Counted from the first letter of the stretch, positions 44,542-53,181 are shown. The stretch is 64,000 nucleotides of DNA from Dehalococcoidia bacterium (GCA_009693045.1 SHXZ01000002.1:1-64000); one strand, 5' to 3'. The notes: a model not told the origin generated them from the sequence alone. Translations and numbers: made by a program.

Positions 44542-45216
44542 ATGACCTCGGTGCGTCGAGTCAAGCTCGGCCCGTCAATCCTCACCGCCGACCTGCTGCG
44601 CCTCGGCGAGCAGATCGCGCAGGCGGAGGCAGCGGGCGTGGACTATATCCACCTGGACGTCATGGACGGGCACTTCGTTCCCAACATCACCTTTGGCCCG
44701 CTCGTCGTGGAGGCCATCCGCGCCTGCACCAAGCTGCCGCTGGAAGTCCACCTGATGATTGAGGAGCCTGACCGGTACATCCCCGCGTTCGCCAAGGCGG
44801 GCGGCGACATCCTGACCGTCCACGCCGAGGCGTGCCGCCACCTCCACCACACGGTGCAGCTTATCAGGGAGCAGGGCGCCAAGGTGGGCGTGGCGCTCAA
44901 CCCCGCCACGCCCGTGAGCGCGGTTGACGAGGTGCTGCCTGACCTTGACGAACTGCTGCTGATGACGGTGAACCCCGGCTTTGGCGGGCAGAAGTTCATT
45001 CCGAACAGCGTGGACAAGATCGCCCGTGCGCGGGCCATGCTGGACGAACGCGGCGCGAAGGCGGAGTTGGCCGTGGACGGCGGCGTGAACTCCGAGACGA
45101 TTGGCCGTGTGGCCCGCGCCGGCGCCACGATGCTGGTGGCGGGCTCCGCGGTGTACAACCCCCGGGAGGGCGCGGCGGAGGCGGTGCGGCGCCTGCGGGC
45201 GGCAATGCTGGCTTAG
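44542..45216 (+). CDS. rpe: Ribulose-phosphate 3-epimerase
   Basis: The 224-residue TIM-barrel enzyme interconverts ribulose 5-phosphate and xylulose 5-phosphate. Motifs are LGPSILTADLLRLGEQI, YIHLDVMDGHFVPNITFGP (metal-binding His and Asp), LEVHLMIEEPDRYI, LMTVNPGFGGQKFI and ELAVDGGVNSETI. Start ATG with GGGAG upstream. A perfect hairpin follows at 45227. Confidence 0.97.
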   Translation: MTSVRRVKLGPSILTADLLRLGEQIAQAEAAGVDYIHLDVMDGHFVPNITFGPLVVEAIRACTKLPLEVHLMIEEPDRYIPAFAKAGGDILTVHAEACRHLHHTVQLIREQGAKVGVALNPATPVSAVDEVLPDLDELLLMTVNPGFGGQKFIPNSVDKIARARAMLDERGAKAELAVDGGVNSETIGRVARAGATMLVAGSAVYNPREGAAEAVRRLRAAMLA

Positions 45217-45226
45217 CGCGTCGGTT

Positions 45227-45265
45227 ATTCTTCGTCGTCCCGATGGAGTTGGGACGACGAAGAAT
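45227..45265 (+). terminator. 15-bp perfect hairpin after rpe
   Basis: ATTCTTCGTCGTCCC pairs exactly with GGGACGACGAAGAAT around a 9-base loop, 10 bases past the rpe stop. No strong T-run follows. The ATTCTTCG core resembles the dispersed GAAGAATC repeat type. Confidence 0.55.
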
Positions 45266-45287
45266 CCGTAGTCGTATCCATCACTCC

Positions 45288-45316
45288 TTGACAGTTTCGT
45301 GATACTTTGGAATAGT
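45288..45316 (+). promoter_or_regulatory. Promoter before the AbrB-like remnant
   Basis: TTGACA (45288-45293), a 17-base spacer and AATAGT (45311-45316). The flanking DNA is markedly AT-rich. Confidence 0.5.
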
Positions 45317-45362
45317 AGTATTACTTCATATTGGAGTCGTCAAGTTAGCACAAGGTATTACC

Positions 45363-45620
45363 ATGCGGCAATTGGAAACAAGGCTCACTTAAAAAGGCCA
45401 GGTCACCATCCCCGTGGAGATTCGGCCCAAGCCGGGCCTTAAGCCTAAGGACACAGTCTGCTTTGAAGTGGAAGGTGAGGTAGTCACCCTCCGGCCTGCC
45501 AGATCAAAGCTCCTTGAAGGCTACGGGCCGGTCTCCCCGAGGAAGCGACGGGAGAACTGGCGAAAGGTCCGCGCTGAGATTGAGCAGGCCGTGGCCGAGG
45601 AAGTGGGCGCAGAGGATTAG
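45363..45620 (+). pseudogene. AbrB/SpoVT-type antitoxin gene with an in-frame TAA
   Basis: From ATG 45363 the frame reads MRQLETRLT, TAA (45390-45392), then KGQVTIPVEIRPKPGLKPKD and TVCFEVEGEVVTLRPARSK to TAG at 45620. The AbrB core (T-x-KGQVTIPxxIR) is complete except that the x position is the stop codon. A promoter and a weak AAGGT site lie upstream. No PIN or other toxin gene follows. It is a decayed solitary antitoxin, unless the TAA is read through. Confidence 0.75.
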
Positions 45621-45755
45621 TCCTACTACGTTACGTCTGTGAAGAACCGACGTACAAGATCCTTTGCCTCTTAGGTGGGTGGGGGTGGGCTTGACTTCAG
45701 TGGCAGCATGGAAGGCGGCCAACGCCAGACTTGGTCACCGTGGAGCCCAGGGAAC

Positions 45756-45957
45756 ATGCCAGATTCGCCCTTCACCGAGCTCCATGGGCTGCCCGCCAGC
45801 GGAGGCGGATATTCAAAGCTACTTCAAGGTCACGCCACCCACCGTCCATCAGGTGATCCTGACCCTTGAGAAGCGCGGGTTGATCAAGCGAGTCCCGGGC
45901 CAGGCTCGTTCGATTGGCGTGACGCTGTCTCTCGATCGATTGCCAAAGCTCAAATGA
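45756..45957 (+). pseudogene. LexA-type winged-helix DNA-binding domain with a frameshift
   Basis: One frame gives MPDSPFTELHG up to about 45787; the next frame then gives CPPAEADIQSYFKVTPPTVH, QVILTLEKRGLIKRVPGQAR and SIGVTLSLDRLPKLK to TGA at 45957. Joined, they read TELHGCPPAEADIQ..., the usual TKLHGRPPAEADMQRYFxVTPPSVHQM of small LexA-like HTH proteins. One extra base near 45788 explains the break. No peptidase domain is present, as in this short family. The region 45621-45755 holds nothing recognisable. Confidence 0.65.
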
Positions 45958-46045
45958 GCGCGGTCGTACTTTCGGTACGGGAACGCCCCTCCTGGGAAAG
46001 TCAGGACGAGTCGACTCGGCCCCCTCGCCGTGCTCCAACAAAAAG

Positions 46046-46076
46046 TACAAGGGCGGGTTTCAAACCCGCCCCTACG
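46046..46076 (-). terminator. Palindromic hairpin after the MfnB-TusA gene
   Basis: GGGCGGGTTT and AAACCCGCCC pair around a single C (effective loop TTCAA), 22 bases past the minus-strand stop. It belongs to the GTAGGGGCGGGTTT palindrome class, so it is both repeat and likely terminator. Confidence 0.55.
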
Positions 46077-46097
46077 TTCGCTCCGGTATCCGTATTT

Positions 46098-47072
46098 CTA
46101 CGGCTGCACCAGCATGTGCAGCGTGCCGTCGGCTTCCTTGCGCTGCGTCAAGATGTGATGGTTCCCCTTCTCCGCCCACAGGACCAGGTCGTAGGTGTTC
46201 AGCACGTCGGAGCAAAGGACCTCCACCAGCGCCTTGCCGTCGCGCTCAATCTGCTGGCTCAGCGCCGCGATAATCCCCGCGCAGCTCTTGCCCCGCCCGT
46301 CAACGACCACCCAGCCGCTGCCGTTCGTGGTCACCGTCACCGGCCCCTCGCGGACGGCCACCTCGCCGGTCTTGCGCAGGCCAAGCTCGTGCTTGAACTC
46401 CGAGACGGCCTCCCACGCGACGGCGGTGGTGCGGTCGCCCTTGCGGCAGACGGCGCCGCGCACGCCCACAATGTCGGGGTTGCAGCGCGCCAGCACGTCC
46501 AGGTCGGTCAGGCGCAGGTGGCCGGAGAGCGCGGTGCTCATGCCCGCCTGCTTGCCCTCCAGCACCATCTCTCGCAGGTCGCGCTCCGGGATGAAGTCAA
46601 ACAAGTTCCGCCCGTCCTTGGTCAGCGTGTCAATGAGGAACCCGTCGCAGTGCGTCTCGCGGCACATCTTGACCGTCAGGTGGGCGTCCAGGCCGTCGTA
46701 CAGCGGGTTGTCGGCGAAGAGGGAGCCGATGAGCTTCGTTTCGGAGCCTTCCAGCGCGCGGCGGCACTCGTTCAGCGTCTCAATGGCGAGGGCGTAATCG
46801 GACTTCATAAAGCCGACCTTGACGGACGTCGCCTTGAGCTGCGCGGCGGCGTAACAGGCCATCGCCACGGTGCCGACCTGGTTGGGCACCACGCCAAGCG
46901 TAATGCTCACGTGCCTCTCCGGGGGAGCGACGGCGCGTACCTCCCTCGCGACGAACGGGTGCGCAGAGCCGACCAGCGCCTCCTGGAGGTTCTTGATGTC
47001 CACGATGTCGGCGCCGCCCTTGAGGGCCTCAAGTGCTTCGGGTAGGTTCTGGACGCTCACCATCAGCATCAT
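46098..47072 (-). CDS. Fusion of a (5-formylfuran-3-yl)methyl phosphate synthase-like (MfnB) domain with a TusA-like domain
   Basis: Residues 1-245 match MfnB/DUF556, the TIM-barrel enzyme that builds the furan of methanofuran from glyceraldehyde 3-phosphate. Lys27 (GGADIVDIKN), Lys85 (ATSVKVGF) and the Asp148/Lys152 pair (LIDTLTKDG) stand where I recall the catalytic residues of the Methanocaldococcus enzyme, and IVGVRGAVCRKGDR is conserved. Residues 252-324 match TusA/SirA: VVVDGRGKSCAGIIAALSQQ with Cys264 at the sulfur-carrier position, then VEVLCSDVLNTYDLVLWAEK. The ATG at 47072 has AAGGAG upstream. A 24-bp inverted repeat lies just before it. A DHDPS-family aldolase gene precedes it on the same strand. 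The product of the fusion is unknown. Confidence 0.75.
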   Translation of the reverse strand: MMLMVSVQNLPEALEALKGGADIVDIKNLQEALVGSAHPFVAREVRAVAPPERHVSITLGVVPNQVGTVAMACYAAAQLKATSVKVGFMKSDYALAIETLNECRRALEGSETKLIGSLFADNPLYDGLDAHLTVKMCRETHCDGFLIDTLTKDGRNLFDFIPERDLREMVLEGKQAGMSTALSGHLRLTDLDVLARCNPDIVGVRGAVCRKGDRTTAVAWEAVSEFKHELGLRKTGEVAVREGPVTVTTNGSGWVVVDGRGKSCAGIIAALSQQIERDGKALVEVLCSDVLNTYDLVLWAEKGNHHILTQRKEADGTLHMLVQP

Positions 47073-47100
47073 GGCGTGTGCTCCTTGCCTTTGTTTCCTC

Positions 47101-47160
47101 ACCACACCCTGGAGGGTGCGGCATCACGTTTTGTCTATGCCGCACCCTCCAGGGTGTGGT
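47101..47160. repeat. 24-bp perfect inverted repeat upstream of the MfnB-TusA gene
   Basis: ACCACACCCTGGAGGGTGCG continuing GCAT (47101-47124) is exactly repeated in inverse at 47137-47160, with a 12-base loop. It ends about 20 bases before the Shine-Dalgarno sequence of the minus-strand MfnB-TusA gene. Each arm itself contains the palindrome CCCTGGAGGG. It may terminate the aldolase transcript or shape the 5' end of the next. Confidence 0.7.
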
Positions 47161-47310
47161 CACTGAAGACATTCATAAGGTCATCCGAGCCTATGCGCTT
47201 CACTTAGAATGGATTCCTAGAAAGATCCGTTCCCAACGTGGGGTATGGATTCTTCGTCGCGGAGTTTACCCTGAGCGCGGCGAACGGGCTCCTCGGGAAT
47301 GACACGAAAG

Positions 47311-48288
47311 CTACTTCACGACGATCGGGTGGTTGATCGCCTTGAGCTCATTCTTGATCGCCTCTTTTTCCTCGGGCGTGAATGGCGTCAGCGGCTGGCG
47401 CACATGGCCGCCCGCCATGCCCATAAGCTCGCCCCAGTACTTGCAGAGCGTTGCCGGCCACGTGCCGAACTTTTGTGCGGTGTAGGCCCACCACTTGTCG
47501 GAAATGGTTGCCACCGGGCGGATGTACAGGTCGTAGAACTCGGTGTCAACCTCACCGCGGGAAGCCTTCTCAATGAACTGCACGTAATGATTGCGGCCCG
47601 GCTGGTCAAATCGCCAGTCCGAGGTGTTGGCGAACATCACCTGTTGGTTGAAGCCGAGCTGCTTGCCAGTGAAGTATATCCAGTCAAACGGCGTGCTGAT
47701 GATTTTCTTGCGGCCTAGCGTTACGTGCGTGGCGATGGAGAGCTCGCGGTTGACGCTCGCTTCCTTGACGCCCACCACGTTGGGGATCTCGCAGATGCGC
47801 TGCAGGCCCTGCGAGCTCATGGTGATGCCGAACTGGCCGGAGTTGTAGAACATGATGCCCAGGTTCGTCTGCTCGGCGATGGTCTTGGTGAACTCCACCA
47901 CCGCGTTTTCTGTCCTGGCGACGATGTACGGCGGCGCGACGATGAGCAGGTCAAACCCTGCGTTCTCGGCGTGCTTGGCAAGCGCGATGGCCTCTTTGTA
48001 TGACGTATGCGTCACGTGCGCGGCGATGGGCCACTTGCCCGCCGCCTCTTCCGCCGCGATGTCCATCACCCGCAAACGCTCTTCGCGCGTCAGCGACCAG
48101 AACTCGCCCATGCCCCAAGTGACGCCCCCGCCGCGCGTACCGAGGGCGCGGATGTGGCGGATGTTCCTGCGCAGGCCATCTTCGTCAACCTGGTCGTCCG
48201 GCGTGAACGGGGTCATGACGGTGGTCCACTGGCCCTTGAGGTTCTGCCAGGCCCACTCTTGCGCTTCTCGCTTGGTGTAGCTCGCCAT
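47311..48288 (-). CDS. Dihydrodipicolinate synthase-family aldolase
   Basis: The 325-residue class I aldolase of the DapA/NAL family has the Schiff-base lysine in NVVGVKEASVN (about residue 172) and the active-site Tyr in IMFYNSGQFG, plus VTWGMGEFWSLTREERLRVM in place of the usual GTTGE phosphate loop. That altered loop, and the C-terminal difference, make lysine biosynthesis unlikely; a pyruvate-dependent aldolase or dehydratase of another acid is more plausible. The ATG at 48288 has AAGGAGC upstream; the frame extends 36 codons further without homology. Confidence 0.85.
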   Translation of the reverse strand: MASYTKREAQEWAWQNLKGQWTTVMTPFTPDDQVDEDGLRRNIRHIRALGTRGGGVTWGMGEFWSLTREERLRVMDIAAEEAAGKWPIAAHVTHTSYKEAIALAKHAENAGFDLLIVAPPYIVARTENAVVEFTKTIAEQTNLGIMFYNSGQFGITMSSQGLQRICEIPNVVGVKEASVNRELSIATHVTLGRKKIISTPFDWIYFTGKQLGFNQQVMFANTSDWRFDQPGRNHYVQFIEKASRGEVDTEFYDLYIRPVATISDKWWAYTAQKFGTWPATLCKYWGELMGMAGGHVRQPLTPFTPEEKEAIKNELKAINHPIVVK

Positions 48289-48519
48289 ACCCTGCTCCTT
48301 CGGCGACTCTTTCAGCGGACAACAAGACCCGCGAACCTGGTGACGACCGGAAGGATTGTAGCTTTCATGCCGCGAAGGTGTCAACGGTGCGGGCATCCGA
48401 AGCTGAGGCGCGAGGAGCCGACAAGGGCGTCGTTGTCGGATAACGACGCGATTGGATGTTTGATGTGGTGCTCGCGGAGACGAGCAGGAAGCTCAGCGTG
48501 GCGTGAGAGTGGGAGCCCC

Positions 48520-48711
48520 CTAGCGGACGGTGGCCGCCTTGAGCCGGTTGCGCAAGCAGCGCGTGCACGCAGCCACCTGGACGCGGGCGCCGTTCACCAC
48601 GATGGTCTGCTTCTGGATGTTGGGCAGCGAGCGGGAGGGCGTGTGCCGCTTGGAGTGGCTGACATTGCGCCCCATGACGCCCACTTTGCCGCAGATGTGA
48701 CAACTCGCCAT
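48520..48711 (-). CDS. rpmB: 50S ribosomal protein L28
   Basis: The 63 residues (MASCHICGKVGVMGRNVSHS ... VAACTRCLRNRLKAATVR) match L28 and keep both zinc-type cysteine pairs, CHIC and CTRC. Single-gene unit, divergent from the FakA-like gene with a 93-base shared upstream region. Confidence 0.95.
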   Translation of the reverse strand: MASCHICGKVGVMGRNVSHSKRHTPSRSLPNIQKQTIVVNGARVQVAACTRCLRNRLKAATVR

Positions 48712-48804
48712 GGCTCCACCTTTTGACGATGGGAGATGGTACCGTTAGAATCCCAAGGAGCAGCGTAGCATGGCGTTGCGAAAAGCGCAAGACGAGGGTA
48801 CGAC

Positions 48805-50496
48805 GTGACGCGGGAGACAAGGCGAGACGCAGCAGCCTCCGGTGCGAGAAAGCGGACGCCCACCAGCGGCGGAAGCTCCGGGCCGTCGCTGTTTGGCGGC
48901 GATGAGCTGCGCCGCTTTTGTCAGGCAAGCGTCGCGGTGCTGGAGCGTAACGCCGACGCTATCAACGCGCTGAACGTCTATCCCGTCCCGGACGGCGACA
49001 CCGGCACAAACATGACGCTGACCATGCGCACCGTCTGCGACGAGATCGGCAAGTGCCAGGAGACGCACCTGGACGCCGTCGCCCAGGCGATGGCGCGCGG
49101 CGCGCTGTTGGGCGCGCGGGGCAACAGCGGCATCATCGCGTCCCAATTCCTTCGGGGCATGGCGCGCTGCTTCAGCGGGATGCGCGCCGCCTCCGTGGCC
49201 GAGCTCGCAGGGGCCTTCGCGGACGGCTCCGCGAGCGCGTACAAGGCGGTGGGCAACCCCGTGGAAGGGACCATGCTCACGGTGATGCGCCAAGCAGCCC
49301 AGTCGGCGGAACGGGCGGTAGCGCGCGGCGCGGATAACCCCCAACGGCTGTTCCAGTCGGCGTGGCGCGGTGCTGCGGTGTCCGTGCGCAAGACGCCACA
49401 GCTTCTCGCCGTGCTGCGGCAGGCGGGCGTGGTGGACGCGGGCGGGCAGGGCTTCGCGCTCATGCTCAAGGCGGCGGCGCTCTCGCTGCGCGGCGAGGAC
49501 CCGGCGGCGTTCCGCATCAAGGTCTCGGCGGGGGCGGCAGGGCGCGTGAACGAGGCCTTCCTGTCGGCGGTGGATGAGGAGTACTTCGGGAACTGCATCC
49601 AGTTCACGCTGGAGGGTCTCACCATGTCGGTGGACGAGCTGCGAGCCGGCTTGGCGAGGGTGGGCAAGTCCGTAGTGGTGATCGGCGACGAGCAGCTCGC
49701 GAAGGTCCACGTGCACAGCGCGGCGCCCGAGCCGGTGCTCGCGTACGCCGGGGGCGTCGGCGTTCTGGACCGGCTCAAGGTGGAGAACATTGACGCACAG
49801 CACGTAGAGTTCGCGGCGGCGCGACGGGCCGAGCGGCCTCGGGCGATCGTCGGCGTCGTCGCGGTGGCGTGGGGCGCGGGGCTGGAGAAGCTCTTCAGCG
49901 AGATGGGCGCGGTGGTCGTGCGCGGCGGCCAGACGATGAACCCCAGCGTCCAGCAGCTCCTAGACGCCGTCGCCGAAGCCAACGCCGACGTCACCGTGCT
50001 GCTGCCGAACAACCCCAATGTTGTCCGGACCGCCCAGCAGGCCCTGGAGTTCGCCCAGCTCCCGCTCCGCGTCGTCCCCACGCGGTCGCTGCCCCAGGGT
50101 GTGGCCGCGATGCTCGCGCTGAACCCGGAGCAGGGCGTGGAGTCCATCGTCGCCGCAATGGAGCGGGCGAGGGCATTCGTGAACTCCGGCGAGGTCGTGG
50201 CTTCAGTGCGGGCCTCCACCGTGGACGGAGTGCAGGTGCCGGAAGGCGCTCTGATGGCCTTGCTGGACGACAAGCTGGTGGCCGTCGGCAGCGAGCGAGT
50301 TGATGTCCTCCATCGGTTGGCTGTGGCAGCCGGAGCAAGCGATAGGAGCTTGCTGACGCTCTACTGGGGCGGCGGCCTCACCGCCGACGCGGTGCGCGCC
50401 GACGTTGACGCGCTCAAACAGCGCATTCCTAGCCTTGCGGTGGAGACGGTGGAGGGCGGGCAGCCACACTACCTGTACCTGGTGGCGGTGGAGTGA
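48805..50496 (+). CDS. DAK2-domain protein, fatty acid kinase FakA-like
   Basis: The 563-residue protein has an N-terminal DhaL/DAK2 kinase domain (NALNVYPVPDGDTGTNMTLT with the Mg-ATP aspartates; GARGNSGIIASQFLRGMA), a middle domain and a C-terminal domain (about 330-563, with NVYPV-like NPNVVRTAQQALEFA and VEGGQPHYLYLVAVE). FakA phosphorylates fatty acids bound to FakB/DegV proteins; a DegV gene follows. The first about 28 residues are a low-complexity extension after a GTG start. Confidence 0.88.
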   Translation: MTRETRRDAAASGARKRTPTSGGSSGPSLFGGDELRRFCQASVAVLERNADAINALNVYPVPDGDTGTNMTLTMRTVCDEIGKCQETHLDAVAQAMARGALLGARGNSGIIASQFLRGMARCFSGMRAASVAELAGAFADGSASAYKAVGNPVEGTMLTVMRQAAQSAERAVARGADNPQRLFQSAWRGAAVSVRKTPQLLAVLRQAGVVDAGGQGFALMLKAAALSLRGEDPAAFRIKVSAGAAGRVNEAFLSAVDEEYFGNCIQFTLEGLTMSVDELRAGLARVGKSVVVIGDEQLAKVHVHSAAPEPVLAYAGGVGVLDRLKVENIDAQHVEFAAARRAERPRAIVGVVAVAWGAGLEKLFSEMGAVVVRGGQTMNPSVQQLLDAVAEANADVTVLLPNNPNVVRTAQQALEFAQLPLRVVPTRSLPQGVAAMLALNPEQGVESIVAAMERARAFVNSGEVVASVRASTVDGVQVPEGALMALLDDKLVAVGSERVDVLHRLAVAAGASDRSLLTLYWGGGLTADAVRADVDALKQRIPSLAVETVEGGQPHYLYLVAVE

Positions 50497-50646
50497 AATG
50501 TGAGCGCTTGTTCGCGGCGGACCTGTTGTCGTTTGGTCCCACACCCGTGCTTTACACCAATCCCTTCCCCCTTGACGGCGGAAGGTGAGGATAGTGGTGA
50601 GACGTGTCTTTGACTACCACGATAGCCTGTGAGAAGAGGTAGCAGT

Positions 50647-51483
50647 ATGCCCGTCCGAATCGTCACCGACAGCACCTCCGACCTGCCGTCGGACATCGCC
50701 GCCGCCGCGGGCATCACCGTCGTGCCGCTAAACGTTCACTTCGGCACGGAGACCTTCCGCGACGGTGTTGACATAAAAGAGGACGAGTTCTATCGCCGCC
50801 TCGTCTCCACCGCAAAGCTGCCCACCACGTCGCAGCCGTCCGTGGGCGCGTTCCTGGAAACGTACGAGCGCCTCGCCCCAGGCGCAGACGGCATCGTCTC
50901 CGTGCACCTCACCGCCAAGCTGAGCGGGACGTACAATTCGGCCATCCAGGCCAAGGGGGAGTTTAAGGGCTGCCCGGTAGAGGTGATAGACACGCAGCAG
51001 GGCTCTCTGGGGCTGGGCATGGTGGCGCTGGCGGCGGCGCGCGCGGCCCAGGCGGGCGGCACTATGGCGCAGGTGTCGCAGGCTGTGCAGCAAGCCATGC
51101 GCGACACAAAATTCTTCGGTGCGGTGGACACGCTGGACTATCTGGTGAAGGGCGGGCGCGTCGGCAAGGCGCAGGCGTTCGTGGGCGGCGTGCTCAGGAT
51201 CAAACCCATCATCACGATACAGGACGGCGTCGTTCACCCGGTGGAGCGTGTGCGGACGCTCCAGAAGGCTGTAGAGCGGCTAGCTGAGCTGGCGCGCGCC
51301 GCCGGGCCTGTCGGTTCGGTGGGTGTCATCCACAGCACCACGCCTGACGTTGCGCAGTCGCTGGCCGATCGCGTTCGGGACCTTGCGCCTGGCGGACAGG
51401 TGCTCATGAGCCGCTTTGGCCCGGTGATCGGCGCCTACCTGGGGCCGGGCGCCGTTGGCGTGGCGGTGATGAAGAGAGGGTAG
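50647..51483 (+). CDS. DegV-family fatty-acid-binding protein (FakB-like)
   Basis: The 278-residue protein begins MPVRIVTDSTSDLPSDIAAA and has SVGAFLETYERLAPGADGIV, VHLTAKLSGTYNSA and VLMSRFGPVIGAYLGPGAVG, all DegV signatures. It would hold a fatty acid for phosphorylation by the FakA-like kinase upstream, feeding membrane phospholipid synthesis. The ATG at 50647 has AGAGGT upstream and is preferred to the in-frame start at 50629. It converges on the MFS gene. Confidence 0.92.
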   Translation: MPVRIVTDSTSDLPSDIAAAAGITVVPLNVHFGTETFRDGVDIKEDEFYRRLVSTAKLPTTSQPSVGAFLETYERLAPGADGIVSVHLTAKLSGTYNSAIQAKGEFKGCPVEVIDTQQGSLGLGMVALAAARAAQAGGTMAQVSQAVQQAMRDTKFFGAVDTLDYLVKGGRVGKAQAFVGGVLRIKPIITIQDGVVHPVERVRTLQKAVERLAELARAAGPVGSVGVIHSTTPDVAQSLADRVRDLAPGGQVLMSRFGPVIGAYLGPGAVGVAVMKRG

Positions 51484-51565
51484 CCTCAGCCAGGCCTATT
51501 CTGTCCTCTTTTCTTCTCGCCTCTCGCTCCTCGTGCTGGGATCTTTCCTGGCGAGACGCTCGGCG

Positions 51566-52891
51566 CTATCTGGAAGAGGGAGCCACCGGCTCACCAGCCG
51601 GTGCTTGACGCGGCCGTTTGGGCGCCGTCATGAAAACAAACGCAAGACTTGGGAGCAGGATGCCCCAGAAGCACAACTGCCACAGTATCGCAAAGCCTAC
51701 ACCTGCGTCCAAAAGATAGCCGGCCAAGGGCCCTCCAAAAGCGCCGGCGGCGATCATGATGGGCGCGGTGAAACCGCGGATCGCTCCCTGATGCGCCCGC
51801 CCAAAATACTGCGGGAACATGAGGTTTTGAACGACGCTGTTGGCCCCGCTTCCAATGCCCCAGGTGACGTTGTGCAGAAATACGGGGCCGGCGCCTGACA
51901 TGCCGAACCAAAGCGGAAGCAAGGACGCTCCTCGCCACACTCCGCCTATGACCCCCATCCAGCGCACCGCCACCCGCTCGGCCAAGAATCCGAACAGGAG
52001 CATGGCGAACGTCACGGTAAACGGGTCGGCGGCCACGCCCAACGCGATCATAGAGGGGGAAATGCCCAGGTCGTTCCAGAACGAAACCCGGTACAAGAGA
52101 ACAGGGCCCAAGAAGAACTGGGTCAGTGCAAAGGTCGCCACGATAGCCCAGAGGATGGGGGTTTTTACCGCTTCGCCCAATGTCCAATCATGCTCCACCT
52201 GTGGGGCTTTCTGATGTCCACCCTTTGCGCTAGCGGCTTGGGCTGAGCTGGGCGCCTCCCCGTCAGGGAGAAGCCCCATGTCCTCAGGGCGCCTTCTCAT
52301 GAAGAGTGCGTAGGCAGGCAGGATGCCAATCAGCGCCACGACGCCGAACGTGGCCCAGCTCCAGCGCCAACCGATGGTGTTGATCAGCAGCGTCGCGAGC
52401 AGCGACATCGTCGCGGTTCCAATCATGCCGCCCGTGGCTGCGATGGCCACCGCCCTTCCACGCTTGGCGACGAACCAGTTGGTAACCGGCACGGTGGTCA
52501 GAAGATTGCCTCCAAAGGTAGCGAAGCCGGTCACTCCCGAAACGGCAAACAGGCCGTACAGCAACCAGATGTTGGACGTCAGCGAGAAACCGATCAGTAC
52601 GAGCCCCACTACCAGACCGGCGAAGAACCCGGCCCATCGGGACCCGTAGCGGTCAACCACACGACCCAGGACCGGAGCCGAGAGACCGCCCAGTATCTGG
52701 CGGATGGTGAATCCCCACACCAACGTGCTTCGGCTGATGTCCAGGGCGTTGCTCATGGGGTCAATGAAGAATGCGAAAACCAGAGGGTTCATGGGCGTGG
52801 TCACGAAGTTGGCAAGCCAGGCGCAGCCAACGATCCTCCACCCGTAGAACAAGGGAGGTCTCTTGGCTATGGTAGGGCCCAGACTCGTCAT
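51566..52891 (-). CDS. Major facilitator superfamily transporter
   Basis: The 441-residue membrane protein has 12 predicted helices, the loop 2-3 motif GRVVDRYGSRWAG, and RGRAVAIAATGGMIGTA in the first half. A cytosolic linker (about 200-235) separates the halves. The pattern FYGWRIVGCAWLANF at the start is typical of the monocarboxylate/oxalate:formate antiporter-like branch. It lies downstream of a ThDP lyase and CoA-transferase on the same strand, so it may carry their substrate or product. Substrate is not determinable. Confidence 0.85.
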   Translation of the reverse strand: MTSLGPTIAKRPPLFYGWRIVGCAWLANFVTTPMNPLVFAFFIDPMSNALDISRSTLVWGFTIRQILGGLSAPVLGRVVDRYGSRWAGFFAGLVVGLVLIGFSLTSNIWLLYGLFAVSGVTGFATFGGNLLTTVPVTNWFVAKRGRAVAIAATGGMIGTATMSLLATLLINTIGWRWSWATFGVVALIGILPAYALFMRRRPEDMGLLPDGEAPSSAQAASAKGGHQKAPQVEHDWTLGEAVKTPILWAIVATFALTQFFLGPVLLYRVSFWNDLGISPSMIALGVAADPFTVTFAMLLFGFLAERVAVRWMGVIGGVWRGASLLPLWFGMSGAGPVFLHNVTWGIGSGANSVVQNLMFPQYFGRAHQGAIRGFTAPIMIAAGAFGGPLAGYLLDAGVGFAILWQLCFWGILLPSLAFVFMTAPKRPRQAPAGEPVAPSSR

Positions 52892-53102
52892 ACAACCTCA
52901 GATGCGCTTTATTCTGAACAGCCCGCATTTTGACCGCCCTGGGATTCGTCCACCATGCTGGCGGGAAGTAGACGATACACATGGTCACGCGTCGAGATCA
53001 CTCTTCTTAGGGCTATGTTGGCTTCTGGGCTGTGAACTCAATGCTCAGCTGTCTACGTTTCGCGTACCAGCCCACACCGCGAGTAGGATGCGGGACTACG
53101 CC

Positions 53103-53148
53103 GAACCATCAAAGGGGCGGCCCCACAGGGCCGCCCCTTTGATGGTTC
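53103..53148 (-). terminator. 21-bp perfect hairpin after the first ThDP enzyme gene
   Basis: GAACCATCAAAGGGGCGGCCC and its exact inverse (53128-53148) flank the loop CACA, 33 bases past the minus-strand stop. The gap 52892-53102 between it and the MFS gene has no gene, so the two may be separate transcripts. Confidence 0.65.
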
Positions 53149-53181
53149 TCCCCCACGCGGGGTTGATCGTGCCTACCGCAC

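Noticed and set aside
24358..45620. Reassignment of TAA to a sense codon
   Set aside because: TAA terminates housekeeping genes here (SDR at 11320, ybaB at 28959) at the expected ends, so the in-frame TAA codons are more simply nonsense mutations.
45621..45755. A toxin gene partner for the AbrB-like remnant
   Set aside because: No PIN, MazF or other toxin motif is seen in any frame after it.
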